Notes under the pieces: model-generated | Databases searched by the model: none | The model's input: the letters and a program-made list of their open reading frames with translations, nothing else | Told to the model about the DNA's origin: nothing | DNA from: Echinococcus granulosus | Taxonomy: Eukaryota > Platyhelminthes > Cestoda > Cyclophyllidea > Taeniidae | NCBI RefSeq assembly: GCF_000524195.1 | Contig: NW_020170384.1 | Location: 2,619,925 to 2,683,924, forward strand | Reading direction: 5' to 3' | Length of the DNA stretch: 64,000 bases | Shown: positions 42,801 to 50,753 of the stretch, piece after piece | How positions within the stretch are numbered: position 1 is the stretch's first letter | Layout of the letters: every line of letters starts with the position of its first letter | Made by a program: the position numbers and the translations under genes

Positions 42801-45800
42801 ACCAGTAAGGCATATAGGCTTTTTAAAGACGATTGTACATCTGGCAGTTGACAATCATCTTCATGAACATTTAACACGTGGAACGCCCGCTTGATTCTAG
42901 ATTAACAAAACCTAAACAGTTGTGAAATTGCACAAGAGACAAGCTTTTTCGTGGGTAAGGCGAGCATAGCACAACCATTAAAAACACCTGCAGTTTCAGA
43001 GAGTTGGCTCACTGTGGGAACCACGACAGCGAATGATGCAATAGGTGTATGGATGCAACAAATTGCTAGGTGGGAAAGTAAACGCGGTTCTCACTTTTCA
43101 ATTTATTTCTTCATAAACTCAAGTGTGAAGTTAGTCTAGCTGCCCTTCGTGTACTGTGCGTTGCTGCCTAAACCACTGGAGAGACAACTGAGGGGTTTTT
43201 AATCAGCGATCAACAGCAATTTCTTATCTTTAATAATGAGATCGGAAAACCAAGTCACAAGAAGACGACTTCTAAGTCACGCCACCCTCATCACCTTACC
43301 ACTTCACCTCAAATGATTAATTGGTGTTGTGTTGGGAGAGTAAGACTCCTTCGAGATCGATGTATTCCGTTTCCACTGTGGCTGTTCCCAACTCATCCTG
43401 TTTTCAGTTTCAGGATCAAAGCGACCCGTCAGAATAGTGCTAACTATATTATTGACGAACACTGCAAATGAATCCATTAATCACCCATACACAATCGTAT
43501 TCACAAAGAAGAGACACGAAACCCACGAATGACAAATGCTTTCATACAATAAACTCCTCAAAATCACGATACATATCGCAAATGGAGACAAAATCTGGTG
43601 CCATGAGAAAGAGATTAGTAAAGTGAACTGCGAGTGATTACGCAACCTTAAGTATGCATGAAAGACAACCTCCATTTCTGCGCCTGCAGATGTGGGTAAG
43701 GACACAGTCCTTCCAGCTGCAACACGCAGTAAAAAGCTTGATCTCCAACATCAGGCACCGGTGGTGGTGGTAATGGAAAGGCACAATACAATCGGCTATA
43801 AAAAGATGTTCACACCAACACGCGCAGGGAGAGAGAAGAGGAAGCGGAGCAGTAATTTCGCATGCAAAAGGACGCAATTTTGATCACAGTCCGCACTTTC
43901 AGACACATTTACACCTACAGAGCCAAAGACGTCAAAGAATGCGCACCTTTCAGTCAGTGTGCTGACGTTAGAGGGAATCACAGCGTAAATAGGGCAGTGT
44001 GCAGATGTAGTAAACGTCTCATATAGATCTATTACTACAATCTTATTAGCACATATCAAAAGAACCTACGAGTGACACTGCCTAACGGAAAACCTTTACA
44101 TTTAAGTACGTAGGGTCCTTAGCTCCCATCAGTAACAGCCTCATCTCGGTGATATGGCATTCCGTTCATACCACTTCCTTTAATGTCCCACCGACCCTTT
44201 CTAGGTGGATAATTTGAATTTAAGCCTTGATATGACCTTTACGATGAACACCCTTCTGTGAATTAACTAAAGAAGCAAAAAATTGGCAATAAATAAAACT
44301 CTAAGCAGATCTAATTGCGTTTAGTGATGTAACAACATTTCCCTTCTGGTTACCTAATTCACTAACGCTTGAGAAACCCAAAAAAGAACATCACTGAATA
44401 CGCGTAGACGACGATTAAGACCAGGACTTATCAGTCTTTGCCTCGCTCTCTATTAAAAGTGAAAATATAAGTAGACCTGAGGTACTGCTCACATGGAGCA
44501 ATGGTAAATAACTCACTTAGAACAAAAGAGGACTGAAAATAGGCTTGAGTTCAGGAGGTTGCAGCACTTTAAGGGATAATCAAATTCAACAGGGTAAACA
44601 AGGTAGCAAGCTAATGCAGCGAAATCCTGGATGGTCCTAGTCACCAGCCCTAGCTAATCGGGGTTAGGAAATGAACTCTATTATCAATTTCTCCGCAACT
44701 GTGAAACTCAATGGGAATCACAAATGTATTTTAACGGTGGTTTAATGTAGCAATTAGTGCGATACCTTTTATTACAATAGCGGCAATATAAAAACTTCCT
44801 GGTGCCATCTTAAAAGAAGCATGATTTAAAAACTAACTAAAAGCAAAAGCTATTCAAGCTGACTCAAATAAAAGTATGCCGAAATGCGCATGTCTTTTTT
44901 TCCAAGCTCACTTGAGCGAAGCACTTCATTGCAACGAGATTTTTGGTACGTTGACAATGGTCCTCATTCACATTTTGTACCCTTGTACGCTTGAGCAATG
45001 AAATAGAAAACGACTGCAAAACCACAGAAAAATGCGTCCCCTAAGGTGTGCCCTTCGTTACCTTCTTAACTGGAAGAAATTGGCCAGATCTTAGAACTTA
45101 ATCCATGAAAACGTATCTGAGAGAGGTGATGTGCACACAGAAAGTGTTTTATGCTGGTTTGGGATATGTGACTTTTCGCTTTCCATCAGCTAATAGTGAG
45201 TAACATCATCCGGTTACAAGGGTCAGGTCATTTGACCAAACTCGCTGCGTCTCTTACCTCTCACTAACTCTCGGTGCAATTAACTCAATTTTTCCATTGA
45301 CCTTAAGAAATGGAGAGGCAAATATTGGTACCTATTGCAAGAAGACATTGTTTTCACAATAAAACGAGCAGGACTTCCTTGCAAGGATTGTCGTATGCGA
45401 TCGCTGATTAGCGGCTATTAACCTCAAGGGGGGAATAAAATACTTTTCAAAATAAAGTTCTGGTAAAAGTGGGCTAAAATCATCAGTTGGAGATGGTGAT
45501 TCATTTGCATTAAAGTGCCCCCATAGAATATACCAATGTAGCAGAAAGTTGGCAGATTTAAACAACAAAAAAACCTAGGTGTATCATGAGGCCGCACCAC
45601 AATTACCGGAAAGACTGGATGAACAACTACTTAAGGCCTTGGAAGTTAATGGTTTTGAGGAATTTTTCTCAAGCATATTAAGGGGGAGCCGATGACTGGA
45701 GTAACAAGAGTAGATGATTTCTACCGTTGTTCAACAGTGAGGAAAAAAAATAAATGTACTTAGACAAAGCCATCCTGAGGATTGTACAGCAAGTGAAGTG

Positions 45801-46858
45801 TAAAGTAACGCTTTACCAACAAATGTGACCACAGTCTGAGGTAGACCGTAAACAATATAAAGCTGAAGTAATCTGGAGTGAGTGACTTGCTTTAACACTG
45901 GTGGGACCAGGGTACAAGGGTATACACACATAACGCCACTACCCAGTCAGCATCACTGCCACCGCATATTTTCTTCAAAGGCAAAAGTAGATCGGAACTT
46001 GCCTCAAGAAGCTCAAGAGAATTTTCCTCCACAGCCACATGGAGGACGGTTTTGCCAGCGGCGTCACAGATATCCAACCGAGTCTGTTTCAGTGCGAGAA
46101 TTTTCTGGACTGTCTCCACACCGCCCACCTTTAAAGCAACGTGCAAAGGTGTTTCACCAGTATCCCCGTCGGGTGTGTTTATCCATCTATTGGTGAAACA
46201 GAAGATGAAAAAAGAGTAAGCATTCTGGAATATGATGAAATCGAGAAAACCAGCCAAATGGAACCTCTTGGTCTACCTCAAATCGGCCTCTAATGCTACC
46301 AATCACCCAGCCTCTTTATACGCCTATAGCGAGGCTATCTTTATGGGAAGCCAGGGCGATACTGGGGTTTGTCGGTTAATTAAATGGATCAGTTTATCAG
46401 AGAAACATTTAAGTTAACCGCTAAAAAAGCGTACTTCCATTAGGTTCAAGAATTAGGGAGCCATGTGACAATAATGACCGGCAACCTCAAGCCAGCACAA
46501 AACCACTTTATCTAATTCTAGCCCTTCTCTAGCCAACTTTCAGTGAACCCACTTCGTAACTTTCTCGTGATTGAGGGCTTCGGGGAAGTTGAGACAAGCG
46601 GTGATGTGAGCAAAGGTCCATTTAGGATGACGTCTACACATTGCCGTGACCTTCTCCAACCAGACTTTGTCCACTTTGACATCGTATATGCCGCAGATTT
46701 TGGACATTTCATGCACGACTTCGGCAAAGTGTTTGAAGGTAGCAATGCCATCGTTGACGTCACCTTGGAAACGAAAGAGACTAACATGAATGTGGGGCTA
46801 AAATGGGTAAGGTCTATTGACCTACCTGAAAACTCTTCGTTCTCGAGAGGGAGTATCG
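6625..46858 (-). CDS. PLA2G6: Calcium-independent phospholipase A2, group VIA-like (whole gene, 15 exons)
   Basis: Ankyrin-repeat lipase of the patatin superfamily. The family hydrolyses the sn-2 acyl ester of glycerophospholipids without calcium and serves membrane remodelling and lipid signalling at intracellular membranes. Fifteen minus-strand exons can be read, all with GT-AG borders. Their phases sum to 3327 bases (1109 codons with the stop), against about 806 residues in the human protein. In model numbering, about eight ankyrin repeats occupy residues 90-400, a Ser/Pro/Glu-rich linker 430-655, and the patatin domain 665-1095. The oxyanion motif DGGGIRG, the nucleophile elbow GTSTG (Ser near 714) and the second dyad residue in DGG (Asp near 933) are all present, so the enzyme should be active. 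The extra length lies in the linker and in an insert before the DGG exon. The initiator exon was not found upstream of 46858. Exon 10's 5' edge and exon 3's 3' edge are the least certain borders. Confidence 0.93.
6897..8166 (-). other. iPLA2 intron 14
   Basis: Contains repeat family A copy 2 at its upstream end. The rest is AT-rich without features. Confidence 0.75.
7710..8145 (+). repeat. Dispersed repeat family A, copy 2
   Basis: The most complete copy. It contains GTTGAAATTCATGCATGCGA, GAGCTCGACTGCGAAGCTCC and TTTGAAGAGGGTGTCGTATG, then a second part with AGTGTGAGTGATGAAGTTAC that is also present in copy 3. It ends about 20 bases beside iPLA2 exon 14. Confidence 0.6.
8167..8344 (-). CDS. 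PLA2G6: iPLA2 exon 14
   Basis: Reads [19 protein letters not shown], then [27 protein letters not shown] and DVFRP are conserved in group VIA phospholipases. Borders are ATCACAG and GTAAGA. The terminal G joins exon 15 to give [13 protein letters not shown] degenerate dispersed repeat ends about 20 bases downstream of the donor. Confidence 0.93.
8345..9031 (-). other. iPLA2 intron 13
   Basis: 687 bases, no feature recognised. Confidence 0.75.
9032..9181 (-). CDS. PLA2G6: iPLA2 exon 13: catalytic aspartate
   Basis: Exactly 50 codons, phase 0 at both ends: [20 protein letters not shown], then [23 protein letters not shown] holds the aspartate of the Ser-Asp dyad. The exon is nearly collinear with human [20 protein letters not shown] and RFLDGGLLANNPTLDAMTE. 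Borders are CTTTTAG and GTACGT. Confidence 0.95.
9182..11485 (-). other. iPLA2 intron 12
   Basis: 2.3 kb, nothing recognised beyond short chance frames. Confidence 0.75.
11486..11885 (-). CDS. PLA2G6: iPLA2 exon 12: patatin core with a large insertion
   Basis: Begins [20 protein letters not shown], matching the human segment ending in HLFRNYDAP. It ends VPTSEQ, matching PSDQ. Between these lie about 108 residues rich in Ser, Thr and Val, where the human protein has about 20. Borders are TTCTTAG and GTGGGT with phases that fit both neighbours, so the insertion is coding rather than an unrecognised intron. Confidence 0.9.
11886..16559 (-). other. iPLA2 intron 11
   Basis: 4.7 kb with repeat family A copy 3. 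No nested gene seen. Confidence 0.75.
13600..13960 (+). repeat. Dispersed repeat family A, copy 3
   Basis: Contains GCATGCATGCGATTC, ACTTGTTGCATATCATTTGG and AGTATGCGCCAGCAAAACTG. Its second part has AGTGTGAGTGGTGATGGAAC, matching copy 2 in order and spacing. Confidence 0.6.
16560..16752 (-). CDS. PLA2G6: iPLA2 exon 11: catalytic serine
   Basis: Encodes [20 protein letters not shown], then [19 protein letters not shown] and [23 protein letters not shown] is the nucleophile elbow of group VIA phospholipases and carries the catalytic serine. The exon aligns along its whole length with the human protein (YFRMKDEVFRGSRPYES, FLKREFGEHTKMTDV). Borders are CTGTATAG and GTAAGT. Confidence 0.95.
16753..17450 (-). 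other. iPLA2 intron 10
   Basis: 698 bases between the oxyanion-hole exon and the catalytic-serine exon. Nothing recognised. Confidence 0.75.
17451..17628 (-). CDS. PLA2G6: iPLA2 exon 10: start of the patatin domain, oxyanion hole
   Basis: Reads [20 protein letters not shown], then [22 protein letters not shown] is the glycine-rich oxyanion-hole motif of patatin lipases, and LYDWVIG leads into GTSTG in exon 11. The GTGAGT donor is firm. The 5' edge at 17628 assumes an ACAGAG acceptor, which gives the phase 0 that exon 9 requires. The neighbouring CTACAG site two bases upstream would leave the wrong phase. Confidence 0.85.
19458..19583 (+). other. Small hydrophobic open frame (41 codons)
   Basis: ATG to TAG reading [20 protein letters not shown], then [20 protein letters not shown]. 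One strong membrane-spanning segment is followed by a basic, Cys-rich end. It lies in an iPLA2 intron on the opposite strand. It could be a microprotein, a micro-exon or chance. No further support is seen. Confidence 0.2.
22885..23260 (+). repeat. Dispersed repeat family B, copy 1
   Basis: Has GTCATTTGCCTTGCAG, CCTCCTCCAGATCGATGTTA and AGAGCACTGTGTCGATGAG, each with a diverged counterpart in the same order near 25.8-26.2 kb. A middle block (GTAAAGCAGACAAGCTCCA) recurs near 32.15 kb. Confidence 0.5.
23632..24104 (-). CDS. PLA2G6: iPLA2 exon 9: acidic Ser/Pro-rich linker
   Basis: A 473-base exon encoding about 157 residues. They include a poly-serine patch ([16 protein letters not shown]), a hydrophobic patch ([18 protein letters not shown]) and an acidic tail ([14 protein letters not shown]). 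The human linker in this place is much shorter, and no domain is recognised. Borders are TTTTGGTAG and GTGAGT. A 137-codon frame on the opposite strand is a shadow. Confidence 0.78.
24105..24914 (-). other. iPLA2 intron 8
   Basis: 810 bases, no feature recognised. A tRNA B-box-like match inside it was examined and rejected. Confidence 0.75.
24915..25210 (-). CDS. PLA2G6: iPLA2 exon 8: start of the interdomain linker
   Basis: Opens [18 protein letters not shown], corresponding to the human KAILTLLRTVGAEYCFPP region after the ankyrin domain. It then becomes cysteine- and serine-rich without recognisable motifs and ends TNLTKD. The acceptor GCATTATAG and donor GTAAGT fit the phases of both neighbours. 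Confidence 0.82.
25211..27875 (-). other. iPLA2 intron 7
   Basis: 2.7 kb with repeat family B copy 2. Otherwise AT-rich without features. Confidence 0.75.
25810..26200 (+). repeat. Dispersed repeat family B, copy 2
   Basis: Has GTCATTTGCCTTCTAGCC, CGCCTCCAAGTCAATGTA and GAGGAGCACCGTGTCGATGG, then GATGACACA, in the same order as copy 1. Confidence 0.5.
27876..27991 (-). CDS. PLA2G6: iPLA2 exon 7: last ankyrin repeat
   Basis: Reads [20 protein letters not shown], then [27 protein letters not shown] aligns with the human ALIVFGAEVD segment at the end of the ankyrin domain. The acceptor is TTGTTGTAG. The donor GTGAGT leaves GT, which the first base of exon 8 completes to valine. Confidence 0.9.
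27992..32966 (-). other. iPLA2 intron 6
   Basis: 5 kb. It holds the partial family B copy near 32.2 kb and two GC-richer patches (about 30050-30180 and 31400-31590) with no recognised content. Confidence 0.75.
32150..32295 (+). repeat. Dispersed repeat family B, partial copy 3
   Basis: Begins GGTAAAGCAGACAAAGTCCA and ends with ACCACATCGACAGGTTGACG, corresponding to the right half of copy 1. Strongly diverged. Confidence 0.4.
32967..33149 (-). CDS. PLA2G6: iPLA2 exon 6: ankyrin repeats 6-7
   Basis: A 61-codon phase-0 exon reading [38 protein letters not shown] and [14 protein letters not shown]. This is the cleanest ankyrin stretch in the window. Borders are CACTGTAG and GTATGT. Confidence 0.92.
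33150..34496 (-). other. iPLA2 intron 5
   Basis: 1.3 kb, nothing recognised. Confidence 0.75.
34497..34593 (-). CDS. PLA2G6: iPLA2 exon 5: short ankyrin exon
   Basis: A 97-base exon reading [20 protein letters not shown] and then [10 protein letters not shown]. It was located because exons 4 and 6 could not be joined without it. The acceptor TTCTCTATAG and donor GTGAGT give exactly the phases needed on both sides. It matches the place of human SPLHWAKNAE, which directly precedes the next repeat. Confidence 0.85.
35998..36170 (-). other. Protein-like open frame in an iPLA2 intron
   Basis: Minus-strand frame reading [20 protein letters not shown], then [20 protein letters not shown] and FADDLVK before TGA. 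A pyrimidine-rich tract ending GGCACTAG upstream could be an acceptor. It is not ankyrin-like and exons 4 and 5 join without it, so it is not part of the phospholipase. The family is not recognised. Confidence 0.25.
38810..38997 (+). repeat. 5' LTR of the older TRIM-like element
   Basis: Begins TGTAATGCTTTAACTG and ends just before TTGGTGGCAGCGG. The second half (CTCTGTACGTTGCCAATAC) recurs in the 3' LTR as CTCTGTACGTCGCTAATAC. Confidence 0.65.
39722..39902 (+). repeat. 3' LTR of the older TRIM-like element (decayed)
   Basis: Begins TGCAATACTTTAGTCG, similar to the 5' LTR start, and shares ATACATTTTCTG and CTTCAG...GGCTAAA near its end. Many differences. The right edge is approximate. Confidence 0.55.
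40423..40678 (-). CDS. PLA2G6: iPLA2 exon 4: ankyrin repeat 3 and start of repeat 4
   Basis: After a variable stretch of about 30 residues it reads [20 protein letters not shown], then [11 protein letters not shown] and [12 protein letters not shown]. These are an ankyrin repeat and the first helix of the next. The acceptor is CTCTTAG and the donor GTAGGT, leaving TG to be completed by the first base of exon 5. The intron upstream is about 5.3 kb and the one downstream about 5.8 kb. Confidence 0.88.
40679..45929 (-). other. iPLA2 intron 3
   Basis: 5.3 kb. A GC-richer patch at about 42030-42230 has no recognised content or second copy. Otherwise nothing. Confidence 0.75.
45930..46186 (-). CDS. 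PLA2G6: iPLA2 exon 3: ankyrin repeats 1-2
   Basis: Begins [19 protein letters not shown] and continues with [19 protein letters not shown], two clear ankyrin repeats (TPLHVA and TVLHVA signatures). The acceptor CCAATAG is firm. The 3' edge is uncertain. A GTGTGT donor after 45930 and a GTGGCA donor after 45963 both leave phase 1, as exon 4 needs, and differ by 11 residues. Confidence 0.85.
46187..46552 (-). other. iPLA2 intron 2
   Basis: 366 bases, no feature recognised. Confidence 0.75.
46553..46797 (-). CDS. PLA2G6: iPLA2 exon 2: N-terminal region before the ankyrin repeats
   Basis: Reads [18 protein letters not shown], then [20 protein letters not shown]. The second segment aligns with the human group VIA stretch RNHPSWSVAHLAVELGI. 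The acceptor is TTTTAG. The donor GTGGGT splits a lysine codon that is completed in exon 3. A 126-codon open frame on the opposite strand over this exon is a shadow. Confidence 0.85.
46826..46858 (-). CDS. PLA2G6: iPLA2 exon 1 of the model (33-base micro-exon, tentative)
   Basis: Eleven codons reading [11 protein letters not shown] between a CTTCTAG acceptor and a GTAGGT donor, ending in phase 0 as the next exon requires. The position fits the stretch of human group VIA protein just before its FRLFQ segment, but similarity is too weak to prove it. The gene must extend further upstream, because no initiator methionine is visible here. Confidence 0.45.
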
Positions 46859-47977
46859 CTAGAAGCTGCTGGAGGTATGTACACCATATCGTAGTAATTA
46901 GCAATTTTATAAAAAATGAATGAATGATACAATTCCAAAATATGTTCACATCTAAAGTGGGAGGAGAATTAGGTCAAAGGGTGGCGGAGCTACATAAAGT
47001 ATTCGGCTTCATATTGCTCATATGGGTATTCTTCTACCTTATTCGGGTGGATGGTATTAAGTGCTGTTTTCACAAAATTTGTAAAGTACGCTCCCAGACG
47101 CGACATTATTTCTGACTAAAGAAGGCAAAATCGACTGACATTTGTTTCAATACTAAAAAGTGGTAAAGCGTTAGTAACAGAGATGAGACTTTTAACGACC
47201 GCATTTCTAAGGGATGTAAGTATGAATACAGCTGAAAGTTTCAGACAAAGTAACAAAAATGTCTCAAAATACAGCAAAAAAACCACAAATGCATTAAAAC
47301 ACTCATTTGACTCCTCATTAGTGCAGCAAGTAAAAATATCAGTGAATATATCGAAGCGTGTAAATAAACCTATCCTAAAGATCGCATAGTAGGCTAGTAT
47401 GAGCCAAAGTTGTGGGCACTGCTAAAAACATTTTTAGTCGTTGTGTTAAACAACCAGCCTAGAATTGTCGAATGTTATTTACTTACACGAGGGACAACTT
47501 CGAAAACACCTAATATCATGCAACAGCGGGCTGGGAACCCGGATTAACTCTGCACAAACCAATAAAGGGCGGCTTTGAAAGACTGTTCAACTTCTAGGAC
47601 AAGATCAAAATCGACCAATTAGAAACAGCAGGTAATCAACGATAGATTTCGTTTTCTATTCGACATGGCATAATTTCATCATGGATAGACAAGTAATTTT
47701 GGTGACAAAACTGACAAAAATATACTCAGAAGTGAATATGTAGGTAAAGGATTGTGCCAAAAAGTTTGTGCCAATGCCTGGGGTGAATGCTGAATTTGGT
47801 TTACAAATAGCCCCAATTCGTAACATTTTAAGCTTTTAGGACCCTTTAAAGAGAAGTAGGGACTCAAGGAATAATGTTGACAATTATAGAATGCCATTTG
47901 AGCCTGGAATTGTAAAATTTCTTCATTAGATACTATAGAACCATGGACAATTTAATGATGTATGCACAAAGTGCAAT
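46859..47977. other. 5' flank of the iPLA2 gene, start of the head-to-head region
   Basis: The missing iPLA2 start exon should lie here or further upstream. None was recognised on the minus strand. Confidence 0.5.
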
Positions 47978-47981
47978 GTAT

Positions 47982-48178
47982 TGTAGCGTCCCGAGACTTC
48001 CCTGAAGACAAAAGAAGACACAATACTCAGGCAGAACATATATATTCAGCACAAAGAAGGTGTCTGGGCTACTGGTATGGCCCGAAGGCCAGCCCACCCA
48101 ATGGGGTACCAGAAGGCAAATCCAAAAGTTCAAAAGTGGCGTCTTACTAATAGTGGGGGAAACCACTATCGTAGTACA
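47982..48178 (-). repeat. 3' LTR of the TRIM-like element
   Basis: 197 bases, TG...CA ends on the minus strand. Contains a TATA-like stretch (AATATATATG) in its second half, reading on the minus strand. Confidence 0.85.
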
Positions 48179-48790
48179 CAGCCTCCGTCCCCTTTTGAGC
48201 GTCGCCCCCGGCGCCCCCGCAGGTCAACCTCCCACGTCAGCCATTACAACGTAGTTGGTGTTGTAAAGGAACACCCGCAACCCGGCCGCGCCATTCACCA
48301 AATTAGCNTAAAACTGGGGCGATATTTGACCTCAACGTCACTGGTCCCTCTTGGCAGCTTAACTGGATATGGATTTTCGTTCGGTTTAAAAACTCGGCTT
48401 GGAAATGGGGAAGTGTTCTGGCCATTATGCATGTCTATAGATAGATGTAGGAATACTGGCAGGTCCATGGGGCGGTTTCGGGTCTGTTCCTCCTTGCCAA
48501 GTTATTCCCACTTTAGAGGGCAGGGAAAGTCTGTAACGGAACTTCCAGACGGTTCACGGCAAGAGTCGCCTCAGTTGTTAATAGCTTTTCTGCAGAACGC
48601 GGGACTAGGGTAGATGCCGAAGGTAGACGTCAACTTCAACCCTTCTATTAGGGGTCATCACCGTTCTCCCATCCGTAGTGTAATACTTATGCCGTTTTAA
48701 TGTACCTTTCAGGGGGGAGGCAAATTAAAAATTCGAATCTGGTGTGAGGGTAGTCGCCTTCCATGCTTAGGTGTGATTGTGGTTTTTCCG

Positions 48791-48803
48791 CCCCCCCCCC
48801 CCC
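48791..48803 (+). repeat. Poly-C run inside the TRIM element
   Basis: Thirteen consecutive C. With the N at 48308 it marks a stretch where the assembly is less reliable. Confidence 0.85.
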
Positions 48804-49004
48804 AAACGTTGTACTTATCCTCCCAATCATTCCCTCTTAATAAACATGTCAAAATTAAACCAATCGGGTTGTTCTAAGAACACTAGGAGCAGAGAAGAGG
48901 GGCCGGTGTGTCTCGCTCTACAGTAGCATATGTACTTCTTCTGCTCAGCTGAGGTCTATTACGCAGCAGTGAAAATCCGGATATATAACCTTTAGGATCG
49001 GGTT

Positions 49005-49023
49005 CGCTTTCCGCTACCACCAA
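49005..49023 (-). promoter_or_regulatory. Primer-binding-site-like sequence of the TRIM element
   Basis: On the minus strand TTGGTGGTAGCGGAAAGCG follows the LTR end. One base after the LTR it opens with TGG, as expected for complementarity to the CCA end of a tRNA. Nearly the same sequence (TTGGTGGCAGCGGAAAGCG) follows the LTR of the element at 38810. Which tRNA primes it is not determined. Confidence 0.6.
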
Positions 49024-49220
49024 TGTAGCGTCCCGGGACTTCCCTGAAGACGAAAGAAGACACAATAATCGGGCAGAATATGCACATTCAGCACAGAGAA
49101 GGTGTTTGGGCTACTGGCATGGCCCGAAGGCCACCCCACCCAGCGAGGTACAAGAGGGCAAATTCAGAAGTTCATGAGTAGCGCCTTACCAATATCGGGG
49201 AAAACCACCATCGTATTACA
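49024..49220 (-). repeat. 5' LTR of the TRIM-like element
   Basis: 197 bases, the same length as its partner. On the minus strand it starts TGTAATACGATGG and ends GGGACGCTACA, directly followed by the primer-binding-site-like sequence. Confidence 0.85.
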
Positions 49221-49377
49221 GTATCACCACAGTCCTGTAGTATACATAATTAGCAATTCTCTGCGTCATTTAACTACGCGAACCCTTGGGTCTGCTCTGA
49301 TGTTGCGTTAATGCTGTGGCGTAAGATAGTAGTGTTCTAGTCTTCCCGTGAGTTAGTAACACAACTTCTTCACAGCA

Positions 49378-49556
49378 TATGGGGTAATGCAGTAATTGTT
49401 TAATTCTCGGACTTTGTAAAAAACAACTTCTGACTTGGTTATTGTACCAAGTTGGGTGGGCTAGCTTTCGGGCCATGCCAGTAGACTAAATGCCTACTGT
49501 ATTCTTCACGAGTATTATGTCTTCTTTTATATTCAGGGAAGTCTTGCGGCACTACA
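49378..49556 (+). repeat. Solo LTR of the TRIM family, plus strand
   Basis: Matches the LTR family in GGTGGGCTAGCTTTCGGGCC, GCCATGCCAGTAG and TTCAGGGAAGTC, and ends ACTACA. No primer-binding motif or interior follows, so it is a solo LTR or fragment. It sits about 160 bases from the complete element and points the other way. The left edge is approximate. Confidence 0.6.
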
Positions 49557-50518
49557 TTTAGACCTGCCGCGACTGCGTGCAAACTCCGGGTGCTGCATAA
49601 AAATGGAAATGCCATAATTGAAAAGGAATTTCAACTAGCAAATGGTCAACTTAAAACATCCTGAGCCAAATGCAACCTTTTTTTCAAAGAACAGTTTTCT
49701 TTGCAAAATTATGCTAAAGTATGCACTATGGTCCCGTTTTTCAAAAAACATGGCTAACCTAATTTTTCCGCTTGTAACGTGATGCAGGTTTAAGCCGTTA
49801 AATCTTCAGGTGTGCCACTCGTTTAACACCAGATTTGGCTGTACAGTCCCCCAAATCTTTGCACTATGCACTTCTGCTCTAGTGGCATAGTCTTTCAGCT
49901 ATGCCCTCAGTGCCCTAGTCCATCAACTCAAGTGTAAAACGAAGCTCGCAGATCTTCACTTCCCTACTCCCCTTACGCTTAGAACACTCCAGTTGATTCG
50001 TCTTCTTCATGTTTATTGGAATAGACGGATAAGAAAAGTAAGCTCCAGTTCAAAGGGTCTTTGCATTTGAGCCTTTGATAATTACAATATATTAAGTTTT
50101 AAAAAGAAAGAACTAATTTAAAGATCATCCACTTTACTAGTCGGTGCAGAATCGTAGCTGCAACTAAATTGTGCCACTTTTGGAATGTATTAATTAGGCA
50201 CATTTTGGGACATTTTGCTAATATGTTAATTTGCTACGGACCTGCATCATTTGTATGATAACGTGTGGCGTTTTTTTAAATTTCGTTTCGTGTTCTCGTG
50301 AACGGAGCACATATTCATGACCTGGGCAGATATTTTTCTTTACAATGCAAGTTATTCTTTCTTCTTAGAATTCTGATTGGGTACTTGATGCTATCAAGCA
50401 CATGAAATGTGTCCATTAGTGCGATTTATTTGTACAAAATATGAATTCTGATTACAGAATTTCCTGGCATGTTAAAGATTTAATTACCTTTTTAAGGTTA
50501 TTTTTTTCTTACATATAG
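49557..50518. other. 5' flank or first-intron region of the RhoGEF gene
   Basis: AT-rich, with the missing RhoGEF start exon expected here or further upstream. No exon recognised. Confidence 0.5.
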
Positions 50519-50753
50519 GACATACTTTGTTCCATATAATACGCTTCAAGGTGAAACGGCGCCTCTACGCAAATGGAAAATTAATGGAGATCAATTAAGC
50601 AGTCGTGTTTTCCAAGCAAATACACAATCAGGAAATTTTCAAACAACGACTTCTAATGCTTCTTTCTTGAGACGCATTGCCAGGCACTCTGGAGACTTTC
50701 CTGGTGCTCCCGGGAATCCAAGTTCGATTAGATCTGGTCTCGACTCAATTAAC
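50519..50753 (+). CDS. RhoGEF gene exon a (N-terminal, unrecognised)
   Basis: Frame reads FVPYNTLQGETAPLRKWKIN and later RRIARHSGDFPGAPGNPSS. Acceptor ACATATAG, donor GTATGT. The first base completes a codon from a missing upstream exon. No domain is recognised. Support is the open frame, the borders and exact phase with the next exon. Confidence 0.65.

Larger units (their letters stand above)
47982..49220 (-). mobile_element. Complete TRIM-like LTR retrotransposon (1239 bases)
   Basis: Two direct terminal repeats of 197 bases each (47982-48178 and 49024-49220) differ at roughly 29 positions by eye without indels. The element is flanked by GTAT on both sides (47978-47981 and 49221-49224), a 4-base target duplication. 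Read on the minus strand, each LTR begins TGTA and ends TACA. The left LTR is followed directly by a TTGGTGGTAGCGG primer-binding-site-like sequence, and a purine tract (AAAAGGGGACGGAGG) precedes the right LTR. The 845-base interior has no convincing coding region, so the element must have used enzymes from elsewhere. Size and layout are those of terminal-repeat retrotransposons in miniature, known from tapeworms. About 15% LTR divergence means an old insertion. Confidence 0.88.

Noticed and set aside
46543..46923. 126-codon frame antisense to iPLA2 exon 2
   Set aside because: The minus-strand reading aligns with the group VIA N-terminal region, so the plus frame is a shadow.
48077..48613. 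178-codon plus-strand frame
   Set aside because: It runs across the TRIM LTR and interior, against the element's orientation, and contains the N. No coding character.
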